Below, one piece after another: positions 27,541-36,260 of a stretch of DNA of 64,000 bases (positions within the stretch are counted from its first letter, which is position 1; each line of letters starts with the position of its first letter). The notes under the pieces were generated by a model. That model had not been told where the DNA came from. It ran no database searches and saw only the letters and a list, made by a program, of their open reading frames with translations. The translations under genes and the position numbers were made by a program. Source of the DNA: an uncultured Clostridia bacterium (GTDB lineage Bacteria; Bacillota; Clostridia; TANB77; CAG-508); contig CAKOWY010000002.1 of the NCBI GenBank assembly GCA_934129895.1, forward strand, positions 131,991 to 195,990, in the 5' to 3' direction.

Positions 27541-28353
27541 ATGATAAGTACAAGGACAATTAAAAGAGAAAAATGTAAATTCTGTGGAAAGGAATTAGAA
27601 CAAAAGACAATGAGTTTTATAGTAGGAGATAGAGAATTCGTTCTATCAGGAGAACCTGTAAGATGTGACTGTATGAAAGCAAAGATATATTGGAAAAAGG
27701 TTGATGATAGAAGAGCTGCAATAGAATATAAAAGGGAGTATAACAGAAAGATGATGCTAAGAAAGAGATATTACTTAAATAGCAAAATGAACAAAAGATT
27801 AATGGAATATAATTTTGAAAATTATATGACTAATAATGACAATAGAATGGCTTATGAAAAGTCAAAAAGGTATGCAGAGAATTTTGTAAAAGGTGATAAC
27901 AAAGGAAGTTTATTTATAACTGGAGGAGTTGGAACAGGTAAAACACATTTAGCAGCAAGTATTGCAAATTACTTAATAGAAAATGAAATACCAGTTATAT
28001 TTGGAACACTAATAACTTTACTAAATGATATAAAGGATACTTACAAAACTGATGGCAATTGTGAGAGTAATGTTATTGAAAAATATTCAAAGATTCCATT
28101 GTTGATAATTGATGATTTAGGTAAAGAAAGACCTAGTGAATGGACATTAGAAAAATTATTTACAATAATAAATAACAGATATGAGAACAATTTACCAATA
28201 ATAATTACAACAAATTATAACAAAGAAAAGTTAAGAAAAAGACTTTTATGTAATAACAATGAAGAAATTGTAGATTCAATAATATCAAGACTTTATGAAA
28301 TGTGTAGAGGAATAATCATCTTTGGAAAAGACAAAAGAAAAGAGTTAGTATAG
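27541..28353 (+). CDS. DnaC/IstB-like helicase loader ATPase
   Basis: 270 aa from the ATG at 27541, placed after AAAGGAGAAATTT. The in-frame ATG at 27523 lies before that site. An N-terminal zinc ribbon (CKFCGKELE, then RCDCMKAK) leads to an AAA+ domain with Walker A GGVGTGKTHLA (about residues 128-138), Walker B LLIIDDLG and the sensor region IIITTNYN. It should load the replicative helicase onto the element origin with the organizer protein. Element 2 lacks this gene; only the sequence that follows its stop codon can still be recognised there. Confidence 0.88.
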   Translation: MISTRTIKREKCKFCGKELEQKTMSFIVGDREFVLSGEPVRCDCMKAKIYWKKVDDRRAAIEYKREYNRKMMLRKRYYLNSKMNKRLMEYNFENYMTNNDNRMAYEKSKRYAENFVKGDNKGSLFITGGVGTGKTHLAASIANYLIENEIPVIFGTLITLLNDIKDTYKTDGNCESNVIEKYSKIPLLIIDDLGKERPSEWTLEKLFTIINNRYENNLPIIITTNYNKEKLRKRLLCNNNEEIVDSIISRLYEMCRGIIIFGKDKRKELV

Positions 28354-28437
28354 CGGCAAAACTAATAACTAACCCTAATAATTATAAATAAATTATACAA
28401 TAAAAATTTTTAAAAGTAAATAAAAAGGAGGAAAGTT

Positions 28438-28794
28438 ATGGATATAACTTATAAAAAAGTAGGAGATTATTATTATCCTGAATTGGAATTACCAAAAAAA
28501 TATAAGGATTTTAGATTAGATGAATATGGAAGATTAAGACTTAATTATTTAAAGGAAAATAAGCATATACAATATGAAATTATGAAGTGTGAAGATACCT
28601 TAATAGATCATTTAAAAGTAGTACAAGAGTTAGCTAATAAAAGATACAATCAACTTATGGAAGAGTTCAAAAAGAGAGAGAATATTACAGAAGAATTAAA
28701 GCAAAAAGACCAAATGAGGTGGGTAGGTCTAATGAATAATATAAGCAATTGTGTAGATGAAATTGTACTAAAAGAATGCATTTATGATGATTAA
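28438..28794 (+). CDS. tnpV: TnpV-type protein (element 1)
   Basis: 118 aa. The N-terminus TYKKVGDYYYPELELP, the central KYKDFRLDEYGRLRLNYLKENK and the C-terminal LKQKDQMRWVGLMNNI are characteristic of TnpV, a small protein carried by many mobilizable elements of Firmicutes. Its biochemical role is unknown. It has an AAGGAGGAAAG site. It lies between the replication and mobilization genes, as does its homologue at 42171 in element 2. Confidence 0.8.
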   Translation: MDITYKKVGDYYYPELELPKKYKDFRLDEYGRLRLNYLKENKHIQYEIMKCEDTLIDHLKVVQELANKRYNQLMEEFKKRENITEELKQKDQMRWVGLMNNISNCVDEIVLKECIYDD

Positions 28795-28953
28795 ACTTAA
28801 GGAATAATGCCTGAATTTTTGAAAAGGATTTGGGCATTTCCTTCCATATTTTAGTTATAAGTTATGTATCAGCAAGCAATGAATTTCTGTAGCTTGAAAT
28901 TCAAAATGGGGAAATTCCCCAAGCCCCTTTTTATTTTTAGAAAGGAGAAAATT

Positions 28954-30330
28954 ATGGCTACAACAAAAATATGGAAAGTAGAAAAAAGATTAGATCATGT
29001 GATGAATTATACAACAAATGAAGAAAAAACAAAAAATGAATATTTAGAAAATGGAGTAGATGATTATGACAGCATAAGACAAGTAATGATGTATGCAACT
29101 AATGCAGATAAAACAGAAAAACAATTTTATACAACAGGTATAAATTGTGATGTCGATTCAGCAGTAGAAGAAATGAGAGATGCAAAAGATTTCTGGCACA
29201 AAACAGATGGCATATTAGAATTTCATGCAGAGCAATCGTTTAAGGAAAATGAAGTGACACCAGAAATTGCTCATGAAATTGGAGTAAGACTTGCAGAAGA
29301 AATGTGGGGAGATAGATTTCAAGTAGTAGTATCTACTCACTTAAATACTAAACATCTTCATAATCATTTTGTAATTAATTCTGTTTCGTTTAAAGATGGA
29401 TATAAGTATTACAGTAATTTTGAAAATACAGCATTATTAAGAAAAACATCAGATGAACTTTGTGAGGAATATGGATTAAGTGTTTTGGAAGAAAAGAAAT
29501 GCAAATCTGGAATTAATTTTGAGAACTTTTATAAAAAACATATACAAGAAAGTGATTATCATAAAGAAGTTAAAGAAGATTTAGATTATGCAATTAAAAA
29601 TTCTTATACTACAAAAGATTTTCACAGAATATTAGAATCAATGGGATATCATTACTATTATAGAGCTGGAAAACTATCAGTAAGAAGAGAACCATATAAA
29701 AGAAATATAAGAGTTGAAAGAGCTTTTGGAGAAGAATATTCAGCTGAAAGTATCACAAAAAGAATTCTTCAAAATGATTATGTTTGAAGACCAGCTATAG
29801 TTCCTTATAGAATTACAAAAGCAAAGTTTTATTCATCTAAGAATAGCATAAGGAAAAAATATAAGCCGAAAGGAATAATTGCCTTATATTACTATTATAA
29901 GTATTTATTAGGATTTCATAAAAAGAATAATATTGAGTACAAGCTAACACCAGAAATGCAAAAAGAAGTGAAGAAAATGGAATTCTATTCAGAACAGATT
30001 AGATTTATGTGTAAATATAAATTAGAAACAACGGATGCAGTAGATGAGCTAAAAAATAAGAAACTTAGAGAAAAACAAATAATACTTAATAAAAGAAATA
30101 AGTTATATTATCACAGAGACAAGTGCAATAATGATGAAGATAAAGATGCTATTACTAAAGATATTATTCTTGTTACAGATATGCTTAAGAAAGTAAAGAA
30201 GGAAATAAAACTTTGTGATGTAATTTATAATAATGTTCCAGAAATGAAACAGCAAATTAAAGAAGTGGAAGATAAGGAACAGGAAAATAAAATAAAACAA
30301 AAGAAGAAAACAAGGAGCTATGAATTGTAA
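28954..30330 (+). pseudogene. MOB-type relaxase with one in-frame stop codon
   Basis: The frame starts at the ATG at 28954 behind AAAGGAGAAAAT. An earlier ATG at 28864 adds an unrelated stretch. It shows the relaxase histidine cluster HLNTKHLHNHFVINSVSF (about residues 129-146). The frame reaches TGA at 29785-29787, then continues open for 181 codons in the same frame to 30330, encoding the helical C-terminal region typical of these proteins. TGG is the Trp codon and TGA ends other genes here, so this is a nonsense mutation, not a code change. The catalytic domain would still be made as a shortened protein. Confidence 0.8.
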
Positions 30331-30333
30331 AAC

Positions 30334-30384
30334 AAAAAATCTATTTTTAGATGTATTCTGAATATTCTAAAAATAGATTTTTTT
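30334..30384 (+). terminator. Terminator after relaxase
   Basis: AAAAAATCTATTTTTAGA pairs with TCTAAAAATAGATTTTTT, separating the mobilization genes from the cargo downstream. Confidence 0.85.
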
Positions 30385-30480
30385 AATAAAAAGTGTTAAA
30401 TTATATTGTTTTAAAGAGAATTTTATGATATAAAATATTATAGCATTTTATAAATAATTGACAGGAAAAGAGGCGATTGA

Positions 30481-32034
30481 ATGAGTAATATAACTGATGC
30501 TTCTCCATCATCAATATATCTTATGCACAAATATTGGGGAAAGAAGCCATCATTAGAAATAAAAAATATTGTAAAGAAATATTCAAAAAAAGGTGATTTA
30601 TTATTAGATCCTTTTTCAGGATATGGTGGATTGGGAATAGAAGGAGTTTTATTAAATAGAAATGTTATATTAAATGATTTAAATCCAATAGCTAATTTCA
30701 TTTCGGATTGTATTTTAAATCCAAATATAGATATGAAAATTGTTGATGATTATTTAAAAAAAATAAAAGGAGAATATGAACAATTTTCAGGAAAATGGTA
30801 TTCATTTAAGGATAATAAAATTATAACAATTTTAAGAAATAAAAATGATGAACCTATAAAATTAAAATTAATGAATTCGAATTCGAGAAAAATGTTTGAA
30901 TATGAATTAAGCAATTCAGAAAAAAAAGATTTTATAAATGCAGAAAAAGATATTAAACTAATTTATTGGTATCCCAAGAATAAACTAATAAAGAATTCTA
31001 GAATATCAGCAAAAGAAAAAATGAAAATTTCAGATTTGTTTTCTAAACGTGCACTGTTATGTCATTCATATTTGTATAAATTAATATGTGAGTTACCAGA
31101 AACAAATGAGAAAAAACTATTTAAATTTGCATTTACATCAAATTTGGCAAATTGCTCTAAATTAGTACCACCAATAACTTCCAGAGGAGATATGTCACAA
31201 GGAGCATGGATGACAGGTTTTTATATAGGAGAACGATATCTGGAAAATAATGTTTTTCATTATTTTGAAAATAGAATAAACAAAGTAATTAAAGGAAAAA
31301 AAGATTATATAAAAATATACAAATCAAAGAAGAGTACGGGAGATTATTATATAAAGAATGAAGATGCAAAACGATTAAGTATAAAATCAAATTCAGTTGA
31401 TTTCATATTTACGGATTTTCCTTATGGAGATACAGTACCATATTTTGAACAAAGTCAGATATGGAATGCATGGTTAGGATTTGATGTAGATTATGAAAAT
31501 GAAATTGTTATTTCAGATAGTAGTGAAAGAAATAAGGATTGCGATAATTTTTCAAGAGATATAGAACAGTCAATTAATGAAATTAGTAGAGTATTAAAAG
31601 ATAAATCTTATTTTATATTTACATATCATTCGCTTAGTGGAAATGAATGGGAAGCTATTTCAAATGCACTATTAAAGAATGACTTTGAGTTTGTAGATTG
31701 TCAAATGTTATTACAAAAAACTTTTACTCCTCGACAGCTAAATAGAAAAATAACGATAAAAGGAGACTTACTTGTTATATACAAAAAGAACAAAAGTAAT
31801 AAGCAATTATCTTTAAAAATAGAAACTGCTAAACAAAAAATAGAACAGGAAATAAAGAAAAATTGTAAAGCAAACGAATTATATGATACAAATCAATTAA
31901 TAACATTATGTGTTAAATGCTTATTAAAATATAATCATTTAAGTAATCAAATTGATTTTATAGAGATAATAAAGGAATATTTTAAAATTGATAAAAAAAA
32001 TGGGGAATTATGGGGGCTAAAAAATGAACTATGA
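30481..32034 (+). CDS. DNA methyltransferase with DFPY variant of the catalytic motif
   Basis: 517 aa. Near the N-terminus LLLDPFSGYGGLGIEG (motif I, AdoMet binding) and NRNVILNDLNPIA are visible. Motif IV occurs at about residues 309-316 as FTDFPYGD followed by TVPYFEQSQIW, where DPPY would be expected. The order motif I then IV, and the LNDLNP stretch, resemble amino-methyltransferases that methylate adenine N6 or cytosine N4. The next gene overlaps by 11 bases and is a nuclease candidate, so a restriction-modification role is likely. The target sequence is unknown. Confidence 0.75.
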   Translation: MSNITDASPSSIYLMHKYWGKKPSLEIKNIVKKYSKKGDLLLDPFSGYGGLGIEGVLLNRNVILNDLNPIANFISDCILNPNIDMKIVDDYLKKIKGEYEQFSGKWYSFKDNKIITILRNKNDEPIKLKLMNSNSRKMFEYELSNSEKKDFINAEKDIKLIYWYPKNKLIKNSRISAKEKMKISDLFSKRALLCHSYLYKLICELPETNEKKLFKFAFTSNLANCSKLVPPITSRGDMSQGAWMTGFYIGERYLENNVFHYFENRINKVIKGKKDYIKIYKSKKSTGDYYIKNEDAKRLSIKSNSVDFIFTDFPYGDTVPYFEQSQIWNAWLGFDVDYENEIVISDSSERNKDCDNFSRDIEQSINEISRVLKDKSYFIFTYHSLSGNEWEAISNALLKNDFEFVDCQMLLQKTFTPRQLNRKITIKGDLLVIYKKNKSNKQLSLKIETAKQKIEQEIKKNCKANELYDTNQLITLCVKCLLKYNHLSNQIDFIEIIKEYFKIDKKNGELWGLKNEL

Positions 32035-33100
32035 TGATTTAAATAATTTATATAAAAATAATGAATTTAGAAAAATAGATAAAGAAAGTAATTCTAAAAA
32101 GTTTTATTTATTGCGTAGTATATCAAAAGCAAAAACTCTAACTAAATTTTGTGAAAAATATAATATTGAAAAAAATCTTAATAATATATTAAGTAACAAA
32201 GATATAACAGAAAGCATGATAATTGACTTTATAAAAAGTGAACCGATTTTGAAAAGTTCAGAACAAATAAAAGATATAGAGGCAGAATTAAATAAAATGC
32301 AAAGTTTTGACTGGGGAGGCTCAATGGGTAATAACCTAGAAAAAAACATTGTAAATAATTATGTCAAAAAAATATTAAAATATGAAGAGATTGAAGATGC
32401 AATTGCTGGAACCATACAAAAAAGTGTGTATGGTTATACATTAAATTCATGGTATAACCATTGGTCTACCGTTTTAATAGAAAACATTTTCAATAATAAT
32501 AAAAGAATATTACCAACAGTAGATTTGGTAGAAAAGATTGACTTTTTCATAGATTCAATACCTTTTGATCTTAAAGTTACATATTTTCCTGATGAATTAA
32601 TGAAAAGCTCAATATCTGGAAAATTAAAAGAAAAATACGGAAGTAAAAGTGAATTAACTTGTGCAAAAAATATTGCAAGGGAATTAAATATAACAATACC
32701 AAATGATTTAAATGATAAAGCATTAACAATTTGTTTAAACAATCTACTAAATGAATCGGTAGAAGAAAAAGCAAAGGTATTTATTAAAGATTTAAATAAT
32801 ATGAAAAAAGAAGTAATCGAATACTATAAAAAGAATCCAGAAGAATTAATGATATGGTTATATGAAAATCAAGGAGAAATGCGTTTTGATGCAGCAAATA
32901 GATTTTATTTAGTTCTTGTAGATTCTGAAAATATATATGAAAGTTGGAAATTGAAAAGAAATGTTAATCTATTAAAAAAAGAAATTGATAATAAATTAAA
33001 TGCATTCGATAAAAATGATTTAAATGAAATAAAATTTCACTGGTCAAAAGACGGAAAAGATTATAACTGTATATCAGAATTATTATTTATTATAAAATAA
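32024..33100 (+). CDS. Putative restriction endonuclease partner of the methyltransferase
   Basis: 358 aa, overlapping the methyltransferase gene by 11 bases. I do not recognise a named family. A plausible PD-(D/E)XK core is VEKIDFFIDSIPFDLKVTYF at about residues 168-187, where Asp and the D-x-K pair could bind metal. The N- and C-terminal parts are helical. The pairing and overlap with a methyltransferase in a defence-carrying element make a restriction enzyme the best reading, but the catalytic residues are not certain. Confidence 0.55.
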   Translation: MNYDDLNNLYKNNEFRKIDKESNSKKFYLLRSISKAKTLTKFCEKYNIEKNLNNILSNKDITESMIIDFIKSEPILKSSEQIKDIEAELNKMQSFDWGGSMGNNLEKNIVNNYVKKILKYEEIEDAIAGTIQKSVYGYTLNSWYNHWSTVLIENIFNNNKRILPTVDLVEKIDFFIDSIPFDLKVTYFPDELMKSSISGKLKEKYGSKSELTCAKNIARELNITIPNDLNDKALTICLNNLLNESVEEKAKVFIKDLNNMKKEVIEYYKKNPEELMIWLYENQGEMRFDAANRFYLVLVDSENIYESWKLKRNVNLLKKEIDNKLNAFDKNDLNEIKFHWSKDGKDYNCISELLFIIK

Positions 33101-33113
33101 AAAAGAACAAAAG

Positions 33114-33166
33114 AAAAGCAAGATATTTAATGTATATTTTATATGCATAAAGTATTTTGCTTTTTA
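33114..33166 (+). terminator. Weak hairpin after restriction gene
   Basis: AAAAGCAA pairs with TTGCTTTTT across a long AT-rich loop. Confidence 0.4.
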
Positions 33167-33185
33167 TTTGGAAAGGAGAAGCAAT

Positions 33186-34019
33186 TTGGAAGATATAATT
33201 TTATTCATAATTTCTATATCTTTTGTAGTTATACTAGGATATTTATCATACCGAGCAATAAAAAAATCTAACAGTTTAGCAGAAAAGATTTCAGAGATTG
33301 TAATGTATTTAGTTATGGTTGTTATATTGGTAATTTATTATTTAGATAGATATAATATTCCTTCTAAATTTAATTTAACCATGAATATAAATACACAAAA
33401 TTGGCTTTCATTGATAGGAAATTATATTACAGGAATTATAAGTGCAATAATAGGTGCTTTAGTTGCAGTTTGGACTACTATTTATCAAATTAGAAAAAAC
33501 AATGAACAAAATGAAAAAAGGGATAATGAAAACTTAAGAATACAAAATATGCCAATTTTAAAATATGATATAAATACAGAAAGAAAAGGAACTGGAGATT
33601 TATCTGAAATAATAATTACTAATAAAGAAAATGAACAACAAAATGTATATAACTTGAATATCATATTAAAAAATATTGGACTTAATAGTATAAAAGATGT
33701 GATTGTAGATTTTAATTCGGATATAATTAATAAATCAACATATAGATTATCAGGAAGTGGAAGAATAAATCCAATGGAAAAAGGAGAAGTTATAGAGATA
33801 AATAGATTTTTTAGTATAAAAACATCAGAAAAAGATTATGAAATGTATTTAACAATATATTATCAAGATGTTTTGGCTAATTGGTATAGACAAAAGATAA
33901 TCATTTATTATAATGCGAGTAAAATCTTTGATCAAGGTGGATATATTGGACAAGTTAGGTATGAAGTTAAGAAAGAAGAAATAATAAGTGAAGATGATAT
34001 AGAGAAAAATGTATTATAA
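33186..34019 (+). CDS. Membrane protein of unknown function in cargo slot B of element 1
   Basis: 277 aa from the TTG at 33186, seven bases after GGAAAGGAG. A TTG at 33168 precedes the site. There are three hydrophobic segments (about residues 3-24, 37-55 and 72-97), then a short coiled-coil stretch rich in Asn, Glu and Arg, then a predicted beta-rich cytoplasmic or surface domain. No family is recognised. Its position after the restriction-modification pair, on the same strand, suggests cargo. Membrane proteins with soluble domains are common defence effectors, but nothing here proves it. Confidence 0.55.
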   Translation: MEDIILFIISISFVVILGYLSYRAIKKSNSLAEKISEIVMYLVMVVILVIYYLDRYNIPSKFNLTMNINTQNWLSLIGNYITGIISAIIGALVAVWTTIYQIRKNNEQNEKRDNENLRIQNMPILKYDINTERKGTGDLSEIIITNKENEQQNVYNLNIILKNIGLNSIKDVIVDFNSDIINKSTYRLSGSGRINPMEKGEVIEINRFFSIKTSEKDYEMYLTIYYQDVLANWYRQKIIIYYNASKIFDQGGYIGQVRYEVKKEEIISEDDIEKNVL

Positions 34020-34021
34020 CG

Positions 34022-34051
34022 AAAAGGCGAGATTAGTCTCTCGCCTTTTAT
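34022..34051. terminator. GC-rich bidirectional terminator
   Basis: AAAAGGCGAGA pairs with TCTCGCCTTTT, loop TTAG. It sits between the convergent membrane protein gene and the small 97-aa gene. Confidence 0.9.
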
Positions 34052-34344
34052 TATGTATCTAAACATCCCATAACTAACTGAGAACCATCTATAAAACCAT
34101 TTCTATAGTATTTCTCATTCCAGTAACAAAGATAATCCATAAAGTTTTTATCAAGCTGATCTAATTGCTTCTGGACATATTTCTTATTTTGTTTTGGTAC
34201 ATTATTCAAAATTTTTTCAGCCAATTCATCAAAATAAATACAATATTTTTTATCTTGAGGAGTCATATTGCAGAATGCAGTTTCCTCCCTAAATTCTAAC
34301 CATTCTTTAATAATATCATCATTAACTTCTCTAAAATTATTCAT
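34051..34344 (-). CDS. Small conserved protein adjacent to the right end of element 1
   Basis: 97 aa, soluble and helical. I do not recognise the family with certainty. A homologue of the same length occupies the equivalent place beside the right end of element 2 (50855-51148). The two share the N-terminal REVNDDI, a central IxFDExAExIL, and the C-terminal YWNEKYYRNGF. It is transcribed away from the att site and begins close to the probable arm sites. Its conservation in both elements while the cargo differs argues that it belongs to the backbone, perhaps for maintenance or regulation. Confidence 0.7.
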   Translation of the reverse strand: MNNFREVNDDIIKEWLEFREETAFCNMTPQDKKYCIYFDELAEKILNNVPKQNKKYVQKQLDQLDKNFMDYLCYWNEKYYRNGFIDGSQLVMGCLDT

Positions 34345-34573
34345 AAATAAACCTCCAAATTATATAAAATTCAAAATGTCCCCAATTTGCAAATGTATAT
34401 TTGAACATCTTGTGTGACAAGACTTTTAAAATCTTGGGGACATTTTGGGGACAAAAGCTCTCAAAACTGTCCCAAAATCACACAAGAGTTCAGTAAAAGA
34501 AAAGTGCTATAAACACTTGTATTTCAATAAAAACTAAACATTTCAATAAAGTTCAAAAATGGCTAATTGAATT
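34345..34573. other. Right-end region of element 1
   Basis: About 230 bases without a gene. It holds an inverted TGTCCCCA (34377), a direct TGGGGACA pair (34435 and 34446) and AT-rich sequence reaching the core at 34574. This is a plausible right arm for integrase and excisionase binding. Confidence 0.55.
34435..34453 (+). repeat. Putative integrase arm sites, right end of element 1
   Basis: TGGGGACA at 34435 and 34446, 11 bp apart, identical in sequence and spacing to the pair at the left end (18434 and 18445). An inverted copy lies at 34377-34384. Confidence 0.6.
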
Positions 34574-34618
34574 CTCATAACCCGAAGGTCGTAAGTTCGA
34601 GTCTTACCCCCGCAACCA
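34574..34618 (+). repeat. Central attachment site between elements 1 and 2
   Basis: The core CTCATAACCCGAAGGTC is followed by the same T arm and acceptor end (to GCAACCA) as at 18318. It is the right end of element 1 and the left end of element 2. The bases to the left of the core differ from those at 18310, as expected for a recombination junction. Confidence 0.85.
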
Positions 34619-34857
34619 AAGTATATATCACTAGAACTGTAACGATTTTAGCGATTTTTTATTGCTTAAAAATTGGTTGCAATAATGGGTAAAAACGACT
34701 TATTTATGTCGAATTGGGGAATTTTTGGGAAGTATTTTTACTTTTTAATTCCTCAAAATACTATGTATATCAGTAAAAAACATGGGGATTTATAATTTGT
34801 TTTTACTGATTTTATTTCCGACAAAGTAATTTTGTGATTTATTGAAAAAAGTAGTTT
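34619..34857. other. Left-end region of element 2
   Basis: About 240 bases without a gene between the att site and the integrase stop. The region includes the TTGGGGAA/TTGGGAAG pair at 34714-34732 and AT-rich sequence. Confidence 0.5.
34714..34732 (+). repeat. Putative integrase arm sites, left end of element 2
   Basis: TTGGGGAA at 34714 and TTGGGAAG at 34725, 11 bp apart. They correspond in place and spacing to the TGGGGACA pair of element 1 but differ in sequence. A matching pair lies at the right end (51212 and 51223). Confidence 0.55.
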
Positions 34858-36045
34858 TTAGTTTGGTATTAATAAATTTTGTAATACATTTCCTGCACTT
34901 TTATTGTGGGAAATGATAGGATGCACATAAAAATTAAATGTTGTAGTAATTTGTGCATGACCTAGTCTTGCAGCAACAACTGCTACATCTATATTTTGCG
35001 ATATAAGCAAAGTAGCATTTGTATGCCTTAAACCGTGAAAATTAATTACAGGTAGTCCAATTTCTTTAACAAACTTGACAAACCATTTACTAATAGTAGA
35101 TGGGTGCATAGGCTTACCATCTGACTGAACAAATAACCTATCTGAATTAGTCCATAATTCGCCGTAAATTGATTTTTGCGTTTCATACCATAATCTATAT
35201 TCTTCAAGCAAAGAAAGAACGAAATCAGGAATTGCTACTTCTCTGATAGAACTTTCTGTTTTAGGTGTTTTAGTAAATACTCCCTTGTCTGCTAAGTATT
35301 GGCTTGACTTATTAATACTAACGATTCCATTTGTAAAATCAATATCAGACCATTCTAATCCCATAAGTTCACCAAGTCTTACACCAGTAAACAATGTTAA
35401 AGTTATTGCTGTTTTATATTTAATGTCATCTACAGATAGTTCATTAGGATTTGAAAGGAGAACTTTACATTGTTCATCATCATAATATCTTCTTTTTGGC
35501 TTTTTACTTTTAGGTGGTTGAACTCTTTCACAAGGATTAGAGAATAATAATTGCCAATATACAGCTCTATGAAGCATTGCACGAATTAATCTATGGTGCT
35601 CTAATATAGTTTTTTGAGATAAAGGTTTTAATGTTCTATAACCATTATTACATTTAACACGCCTTATTTGTGTATCTTTATCTAACATGTCGTAAAATTT
35701 CATTATATCAGTAGGCTTAATTTTATCTAGTTTAAAATGTCCAAGGTAAGGTAATATTCTTGATTCTAACATTCCTAAGTATCTTCTGTAGGTTGAAGGC
35801 GCTAGTTCCTTAGAACCATAATCTCTTTTCCATATTTCAGTAAATTCTTTAAATGTTATAGACTTACCTTCAATAACTGTTCCTTGTTCTACTTCAGCAA
35901 CAAATTTTGCAAGTTCAATTTTAGCTTGCGCTTTAGTTCCATGAACTGTTTTAGTATGACGTATAGGCTTACCGTCTAAATTAAAACCATGACAAACTAT
36001 TAACCTGTAACTATTTTTGCCTCTTTTTTCAATACTCCCGGCCAT
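34858..36045 (-). CDS. Tyrosine site-specific integrase (element 2)
   Basis: 395 aa and clearly homologous along its whole length to the element 1 integrase. It opens MAGSIEKRGKNSYRLIV and has the catalytic Arg in FTGVRLGEL, His-x-x-Arg in FHGLRHTN, LGHAQIT, and the Tyr in FNFYVHP. The N-terminal arm-binding region is among the more diverged parts, in line with different arm repeats at this element's ends. It uses the same 17-bp initiator tRNA core as its relative, which is why the elements sit in tandem. An AGGGGG-type site precedes the ATG. Confidence 0.93.
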   Translation of the reverse strand: MAGSIEKRGKNSYRLIVCHGFNLDGKPIRHTKTVHGTKAQAKIELAKFVAEVEQGTVIEGKSITFKEFTEIWKRDYGSKELAPSTYRRYLGMLESRILPYLGHFKLDKIKPTDIMKFYDMLDKDTQIRRVKCNNGYRTLKPLSQKTILEHHRLIRAMLHRAVYWQLLFSNPCERVQPPKSKKPKRRYYDDEQCKVLLSNPNELSVDDIKYKTAITLTLFTGVRLGELMGLEWSDIDFTNGIVSINKSSQYLADKGVFTKTPKTESSIREVAIPDFVLSLLEEYRLWYETQKSIYGELWTNSDRLFVQSDGKPMHPSTISKWFVKFVKEIGLPVINFHGLRHTNATLLISQNIDVAVVAARLGHAQITTTFNFYVHPIISHNKSAGNVLQNLLIPN

Positions 36046-36172
36046 TACTCTGTTTCACCCCCTTTCGAGTTAATTAATGGATAGGGAGAATATAATTGTT
36101 AACTAATAATATATTATTAGAATAGTTAACCAAAAGCAAGCCGTCGATAAAAAAATATAAAAACTTACATAA

Positions 36173-36206
36173 TTCGACAAACTTTGCAAAAATAGTTTGA
36201 TAAAAT
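36173..36206 (+). promoter_or_regulatory. Promoter region of slot A ATPase with TTCGACA box
   Basis: TTCGACA (36173-36179), the reverse complement of TGTCGAA, lies 21 bases before TAAAAT (36201-36206). The sequence around the -10, TTTGATAAAAT, is identical to that before the KAP gene of element 1. No good -35 is seen, which fits an activator-dependent promoter. Confidence 0.4.
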
Positions 36207-36260
36207 ATAAAAAATATATAGAATATTTGAAAATATTTTAATAAATTAGGAGGGATTATT

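Larger units (their letters stand above)
18320..34590. mobile_element. Integrative mobilizable element 1 (defence cargo)
   Basis: The element is bounded by the cores at 18320 and 34574. Order: integrase, KAP NTPase, Gabija-like pair plus nuclease, DUF6076-like gene, excisionase, replisome organizer, DnaC-like ATPase, TnpV, relaxase (nonsense codon), methyltransferase/nuclease pair, membrane protein, small 97-aa protein. The sub-terminal TGGGGACA repeats at each end look like integrase arm sites. No type IV secretion genes are present, so it would depend on a helper conjugative element. Confidence 0.85.

Noticed and set aside
29785..29787. TGA recoded as an amino acid
   Set aside because: TGG is used for Trp throughout and TGA ends other genes (for example at 43925 and 32034), so a general code change is not supported.
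30481..32034. BREX PglX or a full phage-exclusion cluster
   Set aside because: The methyltransferase is only 517 aa and no PglZ, BrxC or other partner genes are nearby.
34708..34714. TGTCGAA near the left end of element 2 as a regulatory box
   Set aside because: It overlaps the arm-site region, no gene starts nearby in a suitable direction, and such a 7-mer is expected by chance in this window.
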